The notes under the pieces were generated by a model. The model worked only from the letters and a program-made list of their open reading frames with translations. It was not told where the DNA came from and did not search any database. Below, one piece after another: positions 17,218-26,400 of a DNA stretch of 64,000 nucleotides (positions are counted from its first letter, which is position 1; the number at the start of each line of letters is the position of its first letter). Position numbers and translations under genes: made by a program. Location of the stretch: assembly GCF_028613635.1 (NCBI RefSeq), contig NZ_JAQRMY010000003.1:12787-76786 (forward strand), in the 5' to 3' direction. This DNA is from Devosia sp. ZB163 (lineage in GTDB: Bacteria > Pseudomonadota > Alphaproteobacteria > Rhizobiales > Devosiaceae).

Positions 17218-18471
17218 ATGACGACCAGGTTTGATAGACGATCAGTTCTGAAGATGGGTGGCGGCCTGTTGGCCGCCTCGGCGCTGCTGCCGGCCCGCGC
17301 CATGGCTCAGCAGACGGCGATCAACTACTGGCACACGTTCACCAGCCAGTCGGAGTTCGCTGGGCTGGAAGACGTGATGAAGCTGTTCGCGGCGGCGCAC
17401 CCCGATATCGCGGTGACGCAGGAGAACATCCCCAACCCCGAGTTCATGGCCAAGATCACCGCGGCGGTTGTGTCGGGCAGCCGCCCGGACTCCACCATGG
17501 TCTCGTCCGAACGCGTCGCCGACCTCGTCGCCATGGGCGGGCTCACCGACCTCACCGACCGGATCGCGGCGTGGGAGCGGCGGGGCGATTTCGACGACTC
17601 GCGCTTCGCCTCGATCACCAAGGACGGCAAGGTCTACGGCATCCCGGCGTTCACGTTTGTCGACTGGATGTACTACCGCAAGGACTGGTTCGACGAAGCC
17701 GGCCTCGCACCGCCGACCACTTATGCAGAGTTCCGTGACGCGGCGATCAAGCTGACCGACCCGGCCAAGGGCCGCTTCGGCTTCGGCATGCGCGGTGGTG
17801 CGGGTGGTCAGTCCTATGTGATCAACATCATGGAAGGCTTCGGCGCCAAGCTGATCCAGGACGACGGCTCGATCAGCCTCGATCGCGACAAGGCGATCGA
17901 AGCGGTGGACTGGTGGTCGGGCCTCCTGATCAAGGACGGCGCGGTGCCGCCCAGCGCGCCGAACGACGGCTTCCGCCAGATCATGGAAGCGTTCCAGACC
18001 GGCCAGACCGCGATGCTGTGGCACCACACCGGCTCGTTCCAGGACAACTCGAAGCTGCTGAAGGCCGGCGTCGAGTTCGCCACCGCCGCGATCCCGGCCG
18101 GTCCCGTCAACCGCGTGTCGCGCCTCGGCTATGCCTACAACACGGTGACCAAGCCCGAGACGATCGACGCCAGCTGGGAGTGGATCAAGTTCTGGGGTGA
18201 GCCCGACGCGGCCGTCGCGTTCCTCGAAAAGACCGGCTACTTCCCGGCCTCGACGGTGGCGGCGCAGGACGAGCGCATCTCCGGTAACCCACTCTACAAG
18301 CCGGCCGCCGATACGCTCGGCTTCGGTATTCCGGCGCCGAGCTTTGCCGGGTTTGCCGGTTGGTCGGAGAGCGTGGTGCTCCCCGCCTTCCAGCGCGTGC
18401 TGATCAAGGAAGCGACGCCCGAACAGGCGGTCGACGAGATGATCGACGGCCTCGCCCAGGCGATCGCCTGA
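17218..18471 (+). CDS. Sugar ABC transporter substrate-binding protein, Tat-type signal
   Basis: A 417-residue family 1 binding protein. The N-terminus has FDRRSVLKMGGGLLAASALL followed by an Ala-rich cleavage region ending in AMAQ. The twin arginine and the modest hydrophobicity indicate Tat export, unlike the Sec signals of the binding proteins at 6019 and 12799. ATG 17218 is preceded by CAGGAGGAGG. The mature protein starts TAINYWHTFTSQSEFAGLED. It begins the second importer of the operon (permeases 18704 and 19662, ATPase 20513). Confidence 0.93.
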   Translation: MTTRFDRRSVLKMGGGLLAASALLPARAMAQQTAINYWHTFTSQSEFAGLEDVMKLFAAAHPDIAVTQENIPNPEFMAKITAAVVSGSRPDSTMVSSERVADLVAMGGLTDLTDRIAAWERRGDFDDSRFASITKDGKVYGIPAFTFVDWMYYRKDWFDEAGLAPPTTYAEFRDAAIKLTDPAKGRFGFGMRGGAGGQSYVINIMEGFGAKLIQDDGSISLDRDKAIEAVDWWSGLLIKDGAVPPSAPNDGFRQIMEAFQTGQTAMLWHHTGSFQDNSKLLKAGVEFATAAIPAGPVNRVSRLGYAYNTVTKPETIDASWEWIKFWGEPDAAVAFLEKTGYFPASTVAAQDERISGNPLYKPAADTLGFGIPAPSFAGFAGWSESVVLPAFQRVLIKEATPEQAVDEMIDGLAQAIA

Positions 18472-18481
18472 GGTTGATCGA

Positions 18482-18507
18482 AGGCGGCCGGAGTCATCCG
18501 GCCGCCT
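18482..18507 (+). other. Stem-loop after the Tat-exported binding-protein gene
   Basis: AGGCGGCCGGA and TCCGGCCGCCT form a perfect 11-bp stem with a GTCA loop, 10 bases after the stop codon. The tail is ACTTGCC rather than a U-run. It is placed like the stem-loops after the binding-protein genes at 12799 and 55514. Confidence 0.6.
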
Positions 18508-18556
18508 ACTTGCCCGCTGTGGCAAAGGCTGAGCGCTGAACATCGCCCAAACTCGG

Positions 18557-18636
18557 TGTCATCCCCGCGAAAGCAGGGACCCATCTCTAAGCCGGCGCTT
18601 GCGGAAGCTTGGATCCCAGCTTTCGCTGGGATGACA
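18557..18636. repeat. Single copy of the TGTCATCC palindromic element
   Basis: An 80-bp element with ends TGTCATCCCCGCGAAAGCAG and CAGCTTTCGCTGGGATGACA, the same family as the tandem array at 2294-2669 but with a different middle. It lies in the 232-bp gap between the binding-protein and permease genes, inside a presumed operon. Confidence 0.85.
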
Positions 18637-18703
18637 GCCGGTGGGAGTGGGTACAGGCGGGCTACCCGATACGTTCGTCCGCCAAACAATCCAGGAGTAA
18701 CGC

Positions 18704-19657
18704 ATGGTTGAGGCGAGGATCAGCTACCCGCCACCGCTAACGCTGTGGGATCGCATCAATCCGGTCCGGATGATCGGCGAGCTCTCGGAGACGCGGTACT
18801 GGATGTACCTGCTGCTGATCCCGAGCGCGCTGCTGATCACCGCCGTGGTGATCTACCCGACGCTCTACGGCATGCAGATGAGCTTTCGCGAGATGCGGCT
18901 CAACCGGCCGGACCTCGGCACCGGCTGGGTCGGGCTGAAGCACTACCAGCGCATGCTGACCGACCCGATCTTCTGGGTTTCACTGCGCAACACCGCGGTG
19001 TGGGTGACCTCGGCCATCGCGCTCGAATTTCTCATCGGGTTGATCGCGGCGCTGGCGCTGAACCGGAACCTGCCGGGGAGCAAAGTGCTCGCGGTGCTGA
19101 TCCTGCTCCCATACTTCCTTCCCAACGTGGTCGCCGGCCATATGTGGGCGCTGATGCTCGATCCGCGGCTGGGGGTGATCAACGACCTCCTCGTCAAGAT
19201 CGGCTGGCTCGAGGGCTACAAAGCCTGGTTCGCCGACCCCTCGACCGCCATGGCGGCGGCGATCGTGGTCGAGGCCTGGCACAGTTTCCCGTTCTTCACG
19301 CTGCTGATCCTGGCGGGGCTGAAGGGCATTCCCTCCGACCTCTACAAGGCGGCCGACATCGATGGCGCGGGGCCGTTTGCGCAGCTCAGGCTGATCACCC
19401 TGCCGATGCTGAAGACCATTATCGCGGCGGCGGTGATCCTCAGGGTCATCGGGCTGGTAAACTCGCCCGACCTGCTGCTGATCCTGACCAGCGGCGGGCC
19501 GGGACGGTCGACCCAGGTGCTGAGCCTCTACGCGTTCCAGACCGCCTACAAGGATTTCAACTTCGGCTATGCCGGTGCCCTCTCGGTGGTGATGTTCATC
19601 CTCCTGATGGGTTTTGCCTGGGCCTATGTCCGGCTCTCCAAGGTGAACGAGGACTGA
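18704..19657 (+). CDS. Sugar ABC transporter permease, MalF type (CUT1)
   Basis: A 317-residue permease with a cytoplasmic N-terminal tail of about 32 residues, then six helices (first YWMYLLLIPSALLITAVVIY). The EAA loop is YKAADIDGAGPFAQLRLITL near residues 222-241. ATG 18704 has a CAGGAG ribosome site. The next gene begins 4 bp after its stop. Confidence 0.94.
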   Translation: MVEARISYPPPLTLWDRINPVRMIGELSETRYWMYLLLIPSALLITAVVIYPTLYGMQMSFREMRLNRPDLGTGWVGLKHYQRMLTDPIFWVSLRNTAVWVTSAIALEFLIGLIAALALNRNLPGSKVLAVLILLPYFLPNVVAGHMWALMLDPRLGVINDLLVKIGWLEGYKAWFADPSTAMAAAIVVEAWHSFPFFTLLILAGLKGIPSDLYKAADIDGAGPFAQLRLITLPMLKTIIAAAVILRVIGLVNSPDLLLILTSGGPGRSTQVLSLYAFQTAYKDFNFGYAGALSVVMFILLMGFAWAYVRLSKVNED

Positions 19658-19661
19658 CGCC

Positions 19662-20507
19662 ATGGCCGCCACCCGCTCACGTTCGAAACTTCTCTGGGAC
19701 GTCATCAGCTACGTCGTGCTGGTCGGCCTTGCCTTCATCGCCATCGCGCCGATCGTCTGGACCTTCCTCACCTCGCTGAAGTTCGAGGAGGACATCGTCA
19801 CCCGGACGATGCAGTACATCCCCTCGCGCATCACGTTCGAGAACTACGTCAAGCTCTGGAACCAGTCGGGCTATCCGGTGCTGGTGATCAACAGCCTGAT
19901 CGTCACCACGACCACGGTGCTCTTGTGCCTGCTCACCGGGACGGTCGCCGCCTATGCGTTCAGCCGCTTCCAGTTCAAGGGGCGCACGCAGCTGATGCTG
20001 GGGTACCTCGTGGTGCGGATGTTCCCGGCGGTGCTGATGATCATCCCGCTGTTCATCATCATGCGGCAGGTGGGGCTGCTCGACAGCACCATCGGGCTCG
20101 CCATCGCGTACACCAGCTTCCTGCTGCCGCTGTTCGTCTGGATGCTGAAGGGCTTCTTCGATGCGGCGCCCAAGGAGCTCGAAAGCGCCGCCCGCATCGA
20201 CGGCACGACACGGCTCGGCGCCATGTTCATGGTGGTGATCCCGATCGCGCGGAACGGACTGCTCGCCACCTGCGTGTTCGTCGCCATCGCGGCGTGGAAC
20301 GAGTTCCTGTTCGCGCTGATGCTGACCACCAGCCAGGGCTCGCGCACCTGGCCGGTGGGCTTGCAGCTGATGGTCGGCGAGTTCCAGCTGCCGTGGGGCA
20401 TGCTGGCGGCCGGCGGCATGATTTCCATCCTCCCCGTCATCGTGCTGTTCGCCATCGTGCAGCGGGCGATGGTCGCCGGCCTCACCGCCGGCGCAGTGAA
20501 AGGCTAG
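19662..20507 (+). CDS. Sugar ABC transporter permease, MalG type (CUT1)
   Basis: A 281-residue permease with six predicted helices. The EAA loop is LESAARIDGTTRLGAMF near residues 173-189, and the C-terminus is the usual QRAMVAGLTAGAVKG. Its neighbours are the partner permease upstream and the ATPase 5 bp downstream, so the three are surely co-translated. Confidence 0.95.
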   Translation: MAATRSRSKLLWDVISYVVLVGLAFIAIAPIVWTFLTSLKFEEDIVTRTMQYIPSRITFENYVKLWNQSGYPVLVINSLIVTTTTVLLCLLTGTVAAYAFSRFQFKGRTQLMLGYLVVRMFPAVLMIIPLFIIMRQVGLLDSTIGLAIAYTSFLLPLFVWMLKGFFDAAPKELESAARIDGTTRLGAMFMVVIPIARNGLLATCVFVAIAAWNEFLFALMLTTSQGSRTWPVGLQLMVGEFQLPWGMLAAGGMISILPVIVLFAIVQRAMVAGLTAGAVKG

Positions 20508-20512
20508 GTGCA

Positions 20513-21589
20513 ATGGCGACGCTTTCGATCAACTCGGTCCGCAAGAGTTTTGGCGCCGTCGAGGTGTTGAACAACATCGACATCGAGGTCGAGGATGGCG
20601 GCTTCCTGGTGCTGCTCGGGCCGTCAGGGTGCGGCAAGTCCACGCTCCTCGCCATTATCGCCGGGCTCGAGAACAGCTCGGGTGGCGACATCCTGATCGG
20701 CGACAAGAACGTCAACGACGTGCACCCCAAGGACCGCAACATCGCCATGGTGTTCCAGTCCTACGCGCTCTACCCGACCATGCCGGTGCGCAGGAACATC
20801 GGCTTCGGGCTCGAGATGCGGAAGGTGGCGCCGAAGGACAGGGAGGCGGCAGTCCAGCGAGCGGCGGAGTTGCTGCAGATCGAGCACCTGCTTGATCGGA
20901 AACCCGGGCAGCTGTCGGGTGGACAGCGCCAGCGCGTGGCGATGGGGCGGGCGATCGTCCGCAACCCCGACCTGTTCCTGTTCGACGAGCCGCTCAGCAA
21001 CCTCGATGCCAAGCTCCGGGTCGAGATGCGGACCGAGATCAAGCGGCTGCATGACAGGCTCGGTACCACCACCGTCTACGTCACACACGACCAGGTCGAG
21101 GCGCTGACGCTCGGCACCAAGGTGGCGGTGATGAAGGGCGGGGTGATCCAGCAGTTGGCCGACCCCGAAACGATCTATGATCGGCCCGCCAACATGTTCG
21201 TCGCGGGCTTCATCGGCTCGCCGACGATGAACTTCCTCAAGGGGACGCTGGAGCAGGGCGATGGCGGGCTGGTGCTGCGGCATGCGGCCGGGACGCTGGC
21301 GCTGGCGGGGCTGCAGCAGGATGTCGCCGGCTTCGTGGGCCGCGAAGTCACGGCCGGCATCCGGCCCGAGATGCTCGATTCGGGCGACGGCCCGGCATCG
21401 CTGACCGGTGTCGTCGACGTGGTCGAGCCGACCGGGCCTGACACCATGGTGATCGCAAGCGTCGGCGGGCAGCTGATCACCGCGCGGCTCGGGCCCAAGG
21501 ACCGGCCGAGACCGGGCGAGCCGCTGACACTGACCGTTGACACCACCGCCATCAATCTCTTCGACCCCGTATCGGGAAACCGGATCTAG
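20513..21589 (+). CDS. Sugar ABC transporter ATP-binding protein (MalK/UgpC type)
   Basis: A 358-residue ATPase. Walker A GPSGCGKST is near residues 37-45, the signature [14 protein letters not shown] near 134-147, Walker [14 protein letters not shown], and the H-loop [11 protein letters not shown]-terminal regulatory TOBE-like region runs from about 240 and ends in a short beta-rich domain. It completes the second importer and is a second candidate donor of ATPase function for the ATPase-less importer at 4117. Confidence 0.95.
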   Translation: MATLSINSVRKSFGAVEVLNNIDIEVEDGGFLVLLGPSGCGKSTLLAIIAGLENSSGGDILIGDKNVNDVHPKDRNIAMVFQSYALYPTMPVRRNIGFGLEMRKVAPKDREAAVQRAAELLQIEHLLDRKPGQLSGGQRQRVAMGRAIVRNPDLFLFDEPLSNLDAKLRVEMRTEIKRLHDRLGTTTVYVTHDQVEALTLGTKVAVMKGGVIQQLADPETIYDRPANMFVAGFIGSPTMNFLKGTLEQGDGGLVLRHAAGTLALAGLQQDVAGFVGREVTAGIRPEMLDSGDGPASLTGVVDVVEPTGPDTMVIASVGGQLITARLGPKDRPRPGEPLTLTVDTTAINLFDPVSGNRI

Positions 21590-21594
21590 CCACC

Positions 21595-23493
21595 ATGACA
21601 ACCGCCGACCTGAACCTGCCGTCCATCGAGGCGGCCGATATCGCCCCCTTGCCCGAATGGGCGCTGCTGCAGCGGCAGATATTCGCCATCCTCAACGAGG
21701 CGGCGATAGAGTTTGCCGACCGCTACACGCGGCCGGACGGCACGCTGATCTGGCGCGATCGCTGGCCGGGGATGGATGGTTCGGACGACCCCTATGAGGG
21801 GTTCATGAACATGCCGCTGTTCTACGCGCTGGGCGGCTCGGAGGAGGTGTACAAGCGCTCGCGCATCATCTGGGACGGCATCACCTGGCAATGGACCGAG
21901 TACGGCCAGATCCATCGCGAGTACGACGCCTATTACGACTGGATGCATCACGGCGAGAGCAACCTGTTCTTCTACTTCTTCGGTCTCGCCGACCCCTCGG
22001 TGCCGAAGGACCGGCAGCGCACGCGGCGGTTTGCCGGGTTCTACAATGGCGAGGATGCCGAGGCGCAGAACTGGGATGCAGAGAAGCGGCTGATCCGCTC
22101 GCCCATCACCGGCAGCCGGGGGCCACGGTTCGAGCAAACGGCAGAGGACTGGTCGACGCATCGCGAGATCCTCGACGAGTATCTGCCGCCGTTCGAGGAC
22201 CTGCCGGGGATCGACAAATACGGCATGAAGACGCCGTGGTCGGACGATGCCGTCTACGCGGAGATTCTGACCCGCATCAACCAGCGGCAATCGCGCGGCG
22301 ACGTGCCGCTGAACCTCGGCGCGACGTCGCTGATGACGCACGCCTTTGCCTACACGGGCGAGGAGAAATATCGCGCCTGGGTGCTCGACTATCTCGCGGC
22401 ATGGGAGGAGCGGACCCAGAAGAACGGCGGAACAACACCGGACAATGTCGGACTTTCGGGGGAAATCGGCGAGTACAATGACGGGAAGTGGTGGGGAGGC
22501 TATTACGGCTGGCGCTGGCCGCACGGCTCGTTCTCGCTGCTCGAACCGCTCTGCGTGTCGGGCGTCAATGCGGCGTTGCTGACCGGGGATATGAAGTATC
22601 TGGCGCTGGCGCGTTCGCAGCTCGACATGCTGTGGGGGCTCCGGCGCGAGGAGGGCGGCCAGCAACTGGTGCCGAACCGTCATTATGACGAGGGCTGGCG
22701 CGACTATCGCCGCTTCCACCCGATGTACGGGGTGTATCTGTGGAACGTCTCGATGGCCGATGAGGACGCCGAGCGGGCCGAGCGCGGCTGGGCCGGCGAC
22801 CTGTTCGACGAGGTGAACCCGGCCTATCACGGCTACGGCAAGACCAATGGCGGCCACATGGGCTTCAACGGCAACACCGCGCAGTGGTTCAGGTTCATGC
22901 GCGGCAACTACCCGGACTATCCGGAGCAGGTGCTGAAAGCCGACCTCAAGACCATCACCGAGCAGATCGCGAATTTCCGGAAGGCCGAGAACGATCCGCT
23001 GACCATGGATCACTTCCGCGAGTCGATGACCATCCACATGTGGCAACAGCTGACGCCGATGGTGGTGGAAGCGCTGACGCAGCTGACACTGGGCGGGCCG
23101 ATGCACGTCTATCACGGCGGCCTGCAGGTGGCGCGGTTCCGCTACTTCGATGCCGCGGGCAAGCGCCCGGGCTTGCCGCAGGGCGTGGCGGCGCTGGTCG
23201 ATGGCTTGAGCGACGATGGCGCGACGCTGACGCTGGTGAACACTGACGCGGTGCACGCGGCCGAAGTGGTGATCCAGGGCGGGGTGTTCGGCGAACACGA
23301 CTTCACGTCGGTGACGCTGGGCGACGGAGCGACGATACCCGTCAGCGGGCGATGGGTGACGGTAAAGCTGGCGGCCGGAGCGACGGCGCGGCTGTCGCTA
23401 GGAATGCGCCGTTACGCCAACGCGCCGAGCTACGACACGCCGTGGGCGCGGGCCGCCGATGGCCCGGCGGTGCTGCTGGGGCGGGAGGAGTAG
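21595..23493 (+). CDS. Conserved protein of unknown function, possibly an (alpha/alpha)-barrel carbohydrate enzyme
   Basis: A 632-residue soluble protein with no signal peptide or membrane segment, starting 5 bp after the ATPase gene. I cannot name the family. It is unusually rich in Trp, Tyr and His, with clusters such as YGQIHREYDAYYDWMHHGES, WWGGYYGWRWPHGSFS and HYDEGWRDYRRFHPMYG. Many of these sit in helical stretches, a pattern seen in alpha/alpha-barrel glycosidases and lyases. The last 110 residues look beta-rich (VTLGDGATIPVSGRWVTVKL), like a C-terminal sandwich domain. Its place at the end of the importer operon suggests it acts in the cytoplasm on the imported compound. The assignment as a carbohydrate-active enzyme is inference. 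Confidence 0.8.
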   Translation: MTTADLNLPSIEAADIAPLPEWALLQRQIFAILNEAAIEFADRYTRPDGTLIWRDRWPGMDGSDDPYEGFMNMPLFYALGGSEEVYKRSRIIWDGITWQWTEYGQIHREYDAYYDWMHHGESNLFFYFFGLADPSVPKDRQRTRRFAGFYNGEDAEAQNWDAEKRLIRSPITGSRGPRFEQTAEDWSTHREILDEYLPPFEDLPGIDKYGMKTPWSDDAVYAEILTRINQRQSRGDVPLNLGATSLMTHAFAYTGEEKYRAWVLDYLAAWEERTQKNGGTTPDNVGLSGEIGEYNDGKWWGGYYGWRWPHGSFSLLEPLCVSGVNAALLTGDMKYLALARSQLDMLWGLRREEGGQQLVPNRHYDEGWRDYRRFHPMYGVYLWNVSMADEDAERAERGWAGDLFDEVNPAYHGYGKTNGGHMGFNGNTAQWFRFMRGNYPDYPEQVLKADLKTITEQIANFRKAENDPLTMDHFRESMTIHMWQQLTPMVVEALTQLTLGGPMHVYHGGLQVARFRYFDAAGKRPGLPQGVAALVDGLSDDGATLTLVNTDAVHAAEVVIQGGVFGEHDFTSVTLGDGATIPVSGRWVTVKLAAGATARLSLGMRRYANAPSYDTPWARAADGPAVLLGREE

Positions 23494-23514
23494 GGCACGA
23501 TGGTGCGGTGATCG

Positions 23515-23670
23515 CCTTCTCCCCTTGTGGGAGAAGGCGCCCGAAGGGCGGATGAGGGGTATCTCTCCGTGCACTCAGTCGCTCGTCGCCTCGCTCCGAT
23601 CGCGCAAACCTTCGGGTTGCGTGACCCCTCATCCGGCCTGTCGGCCACCTTCTCCCACAAGGGGAGAAGG
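23515..23670. repeat. Composite palindromic repeat between convergent genes
   Basis: The ends are CCTTCTCCCCTTGTGGGAG and its inverse, as in the element at 7276-7449, with a different centre. It fills most of the 206-bp gap between two convergent genes and could serve as a bidirectional transcript end. There is no other feature in the gap. Confidence 0.8.
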
Positions 23671-23699
23671 CCCACGTGGCGAGATCGCGCCTCGACTAA

Positions 23700-24143
23700 C
23701 TACCCCCGCCGCTGCGCCAAGTAGATGTGCTGGCAGGCCAGCACGGTCTCGCCGCGCTGGTTCAGCACCCGCACTTCCTCGGTCACCCGCCCGTACTGGG
23801 GGCGCTTGGGGTCGTCGTCCAGCGCCGCAATCGTCAGTTCGGTGTGGATCGTATCGCCGATGAACACCGGCTTCGGAAACCGCAGGCGTTCATAGCCATA
23901 GGTGAAGGCGAGCGGGTTGATCTCCGTGGCCGTCAGCCCGATGCCGATGGCGAAGGTCATGGTGCCGTGGGCGATGCGCTGGCCGAATTCCGAGGCCTTC
24001 ATGAACTCGGCGTCCATGTGGTGCGGGAAGAAATCGCCGGTGTGGCCGGCGTGGACGACGAAGTCGGTCTCAGTGATGGTGCGGCCGGTGGTCTTCCTGA
24101 CCTCGCCGACGACGTAGTCCTCGAAGTGGCGCGGCCGCTCCAT
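23700..24143 (-). CDS. MaoC-like hot-dog dehydratase
   Basis: A 147-residue MaoC-type single hot-dog protein. GDFFPHHMD provides the Asp and His of the hydratase motif, followed by the conserved [14 protein letters not shown]. Enzymes of this kind add water to, or remove it from, an enoyl-CoA type substrate. The ATG at 24143 overlaps the stop of the next upstream gene (ATGA). It is the last gene of the leftward group with the CaiB-type CoA-transferase, so a CoA-thioester pathway is likely. The natural substrate is unknown. Confidence 0.9.
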   Translation of the reverse strand: MERPRHFEDYVVGEVRKTTGRTITETDFVVHAGHTGDFFPHHMDAEFMKASEFGQRIAHGTMTFAIGIGLTATEINPLAFTYGYERLRFPKPVFIGDTIHTELTIAALDDDPKRPQYGRVTEEVRVLNQRGETVLACQHIYLAQRRG

Positions 24144-25255
24144 CAGAAACTCTCCCGGAACATGCGGTTCAGATCGGCGACGATAGCCGCCGGCGTCTCG
24201 CCGCCGACGAGGCCAGCGCTGAGGCGTTTGCTCGCCGCATCCTGGAACGCCATGTAGCCGCGGTGGCGCGGGCGGACATAGGCGGCTTCGAGGGTGTTGC
24301 GGGTGTTGCGGTAGAAGTCGCCGGTCGCGGCATTCACCGCCGCGTCCGCCCAGGCATCGGCGTGGCCGGGCTGGCCGCCGGAGCTGGCGTAGAGGCCGGA
24401 TTGCACCGGGCCGGAGGCGACCCAGTAAGCGTAGTCGATGGCGGCATCGCGGTGCTGCGAGAACGCCGAGACGGCGATGCCGGTACCGCCGAGAGCCGAA
24501 CCTCTTGCCCCGGGCAGCGGGATATCGGTGAAGCTCAGGGTGTGGGGGCGGAAGCCCGGCATGGCATAGCTGACATAGCCGTAGCCGAGCGGCATCAGCG
24601 CGACCTTCGCATCCGGGCGGGCCATGGCTTCGGAGGCGGCGATGGGGTCCATGGCGAAGTTGGCGGGATCGATCAGCGCGGTGATTTCGGCCAGCCTGTC
24701 GACGACCTGAGCACCAATCGCCGGGTCGATCAGCTCGCCCTCGGCCGTAGCGCAGGGGTGGCCGAGATTGGCGGCGAGGGTGAAGAAGCTCATCATCGAG
24801 TGCGGCGCCAGCATGGGCAGCACGACTTGCCCGGCGCGCGCCAATGCAAGCACGCCGGCCCAGTCCTTCGGCGGCTCGATCAGGTCGGCGCGGAACGCCA
24901 TCACCTGCGCCGCAGCGTCGATCGGAAAGGCCCACTGGCGGCCGGCATATTCGTAGCTCGGGTAGCTCTGGCCGACCGAGGCCCTGGCCAGCGCGGCGCG
25001 CTCGGCCTCGCGGCCGGGAACGTCGAGCGGGGCGAGGCAGTGTTCGGCGACGATCTGGCCGACATGCGGGTGGTCGATGACGATCAGGTCGTATTGCCGG
25101 GCCAGTTCCTCGACCGGGAAGCTCTCGAAATCCTGCAGGCTGCGCTTGTCCCAGTGGATGGTGACGCCGCTTTGCTCGGCCCATGCCCTGGTGGTAGCAA
25201 CCATCGGGTCATAGCCGCGCGGATGGCTCCAGGTCATGCCCCTGAGTTCGATCAC
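24143..25255 (-). CDS. Extracellular-type solute-binding protein homologue lacking a signal peptide
   Basis: A 370-residue protein with the two-lobe family 1 binding-protein pattern: an early motif [15 protein letters not shown], then LAPLDV and FAPID-type segments, ending with [11 protein letters not shown] and a C-terminal helix. It starts at GTG 25255 with [17 protein letters not shown], so no export signal is present. The start overlaps the CoA-transferase stop (GTGA) and the end overlaps the MaoC start (ATGA), leaving no room for a missed leader. It therefore appears to be a cytoplasmic relative of ABC binding proteins inside an enzyme operon with no permeases. It may bind a pathway intermediate or have become an enzyme; neither can be shown from sequence. 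Confidence 0.82.
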   Translation of the reverse strand: MIELRGMTWSHPRGYDPMVATTRAWAEQSGVTIHWDKRSLQDFESFPVEELARQYDLIVIDHPHVGQIVAEHCLAPLDVPGREAERAALARASVGQSYPSYEYAGRQWAFPIDAAAQVMAFRADLIEPPKDWAGVLALARAGQVVLPMLAPHSMMSFFTLAANLGHPCATAEGELIDPAIGAQVVDRLAEITALIDPANFAMDPIAASEAMARPDAKVALMPLGYGYVSYAMPGFRPHTLSFTDIPLPGARGSALGGTGIAVSAFSQHRDAAIDYAYWVASGPVQSGLYASSGGQPGHADAWADAAVNAATGDFYRNTRNTLEAAYVRPRHRGYMAFQDAASKRLSAGLVGGETPAAIVADLNRMFRESF

Positions 25256-26400
25256 AGGCCGAACTCCCTGCGGATGGCGGCGCTCTGTTCGCCGATCAAT
25301 GGGGCGGCCCGGCTGGTGGTGGTGCGTTCGCCGTCGATACGGAGCGGCGAGCGGGTGGTGAGGATGGAGACGCCATCGTCGCGGGTCACCGTCTGCAGCA
25401 TGTCGAGGGCCTTGAAGCCGTCGCTCTCCAGCAGCTCGGGCCATTCCAGCACCTTGGCGCACCAGATGTCGGCCGGCTCCAGCAGTGCGAGCCAGTGCGC
25501 GGTAGGCCGGGTTTCGAGCGCGTTCGAGATGATGGTCTTGATGGCGTCGCGTTCGCGGAACCAGCTCTTGGGATCGCCGGCATAGGGGTCGAGCGCCGCC
25601 AGTTGCAGCAGGTCGCGGAGCTTGCCGAGCGGGGTCATGGCGAGGGCGAGGTAGCCGTCGGCGGTGGGATAGACCCCGTAGGGTGCCGAGAGATAGGCGT
25701 GGGCGGAGCGGAACTCCGAACGCTTCGGCTTGCGCCGGCCATCGTTGAGATGGGTGGTCAGCACCTCGAACTGGAAGTCCACCAGCGCTTCGAGGAGGCT
25801 CGTCTCGACATGGGCGCCCTGACCGGTTCGGCCTTTCCTGACCAGCGAGGCGAGGATGCCCTGCGCCACGGCGGCGCCGGCCAGCATGTCGGCGATGGCG
25901 AGGCCGAAGGGGACCGGACCCTGGTCGTGGTCGCCGTTGAGCCACATGACGCCGGAGCGGGCCTGCGCGAGGAGATCCTGGCCGGGGCGCTGCACCCACG
26001 GTCCCTCCTCGCCATAACCTGTTATGGAGGCGTAGACGATGCCCGGGTTGATTGCCCTCGCGCTGCCGTAGTCGAGGCCGAGCCGCTCGATGACGCCAGG
26101 GCGGAAGTTCTGCAGCATGACGTCGGCCCGGCCGATGAGCTTCTTCAGCGCAGCGAGGTCGTCGGGGTTCTTCAGGTCGAGCGCCAGGCTCTCCTTGGAC
26201 CGGTTGATGGCGTGGAAGATGGTAGAGTCGCCGCCGATCTCCGTGTCGCTCAGATAGAGCCGCCGGCTGAGGTCGCCGCCATCGGGCCGCTCGATCTTGA
26301 TGACGCGGGCGCCAAGGTCCTGCAGGCGCAGCGAGGCGTAGGGACCGCTCAGGAACTGGCAGAGATCGACGACGAGCACGCCATCGAGGGGCAAGGTCAT
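25252..26400 (-). CDS. CaiB/BaiF family CoA-transferase (family III)
   Basis: A 382-residue class III CoA-transferase. The N-terminal GVLVVDLCQFLSGPYASL and LGARVIKIERPDGGD are typical, and the catalytic Asp is in GQDLLAQARSG at about residue 165. These enzymes move CoA between acids through aspartyl-CoA intermediates. It overlaps the oxidoreductase gene upstream by 4 bases and the binding-protein homologue downstream by 4. With the MaoC protein it suggests activation and hydration of an organic acid produced by the oxidoreductase and lactonase-like enzymes. Confidence 0.92.
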   Translation of the reverse strand: MTLPLDGVLVVDLCQFLSGPYASLRLQDLGARVIKIERPDGGDLSRRLYLSDTEIGGDSTIFHAINRSKESLALDLKNPDDLAALKKLIGRADVMLQNFRPGVIERLGLDYGSARAINPGIVYASITGYGEEGPWVQRPGQDLLAQARSGVMWLNGDHDQGPVPFGLAIADMLAGAAVAQGILASLVRKGRTGQGAHVETSLLEALVDFQFEVLTTHLNDGRRKPKRSEFRSAHAYLSAPYGVYPTADGYLALAMTPLGKLRDLLQLAALDPYAGDPKSWFRERDAIKTIISNALETRPTAHWLALLEPADIWCAKVLEWPELLESDGFKALDMLQTVTRDDGVSILTTRSPLRIDGERTTTSRAAPLIGEQSAAIRREFGL

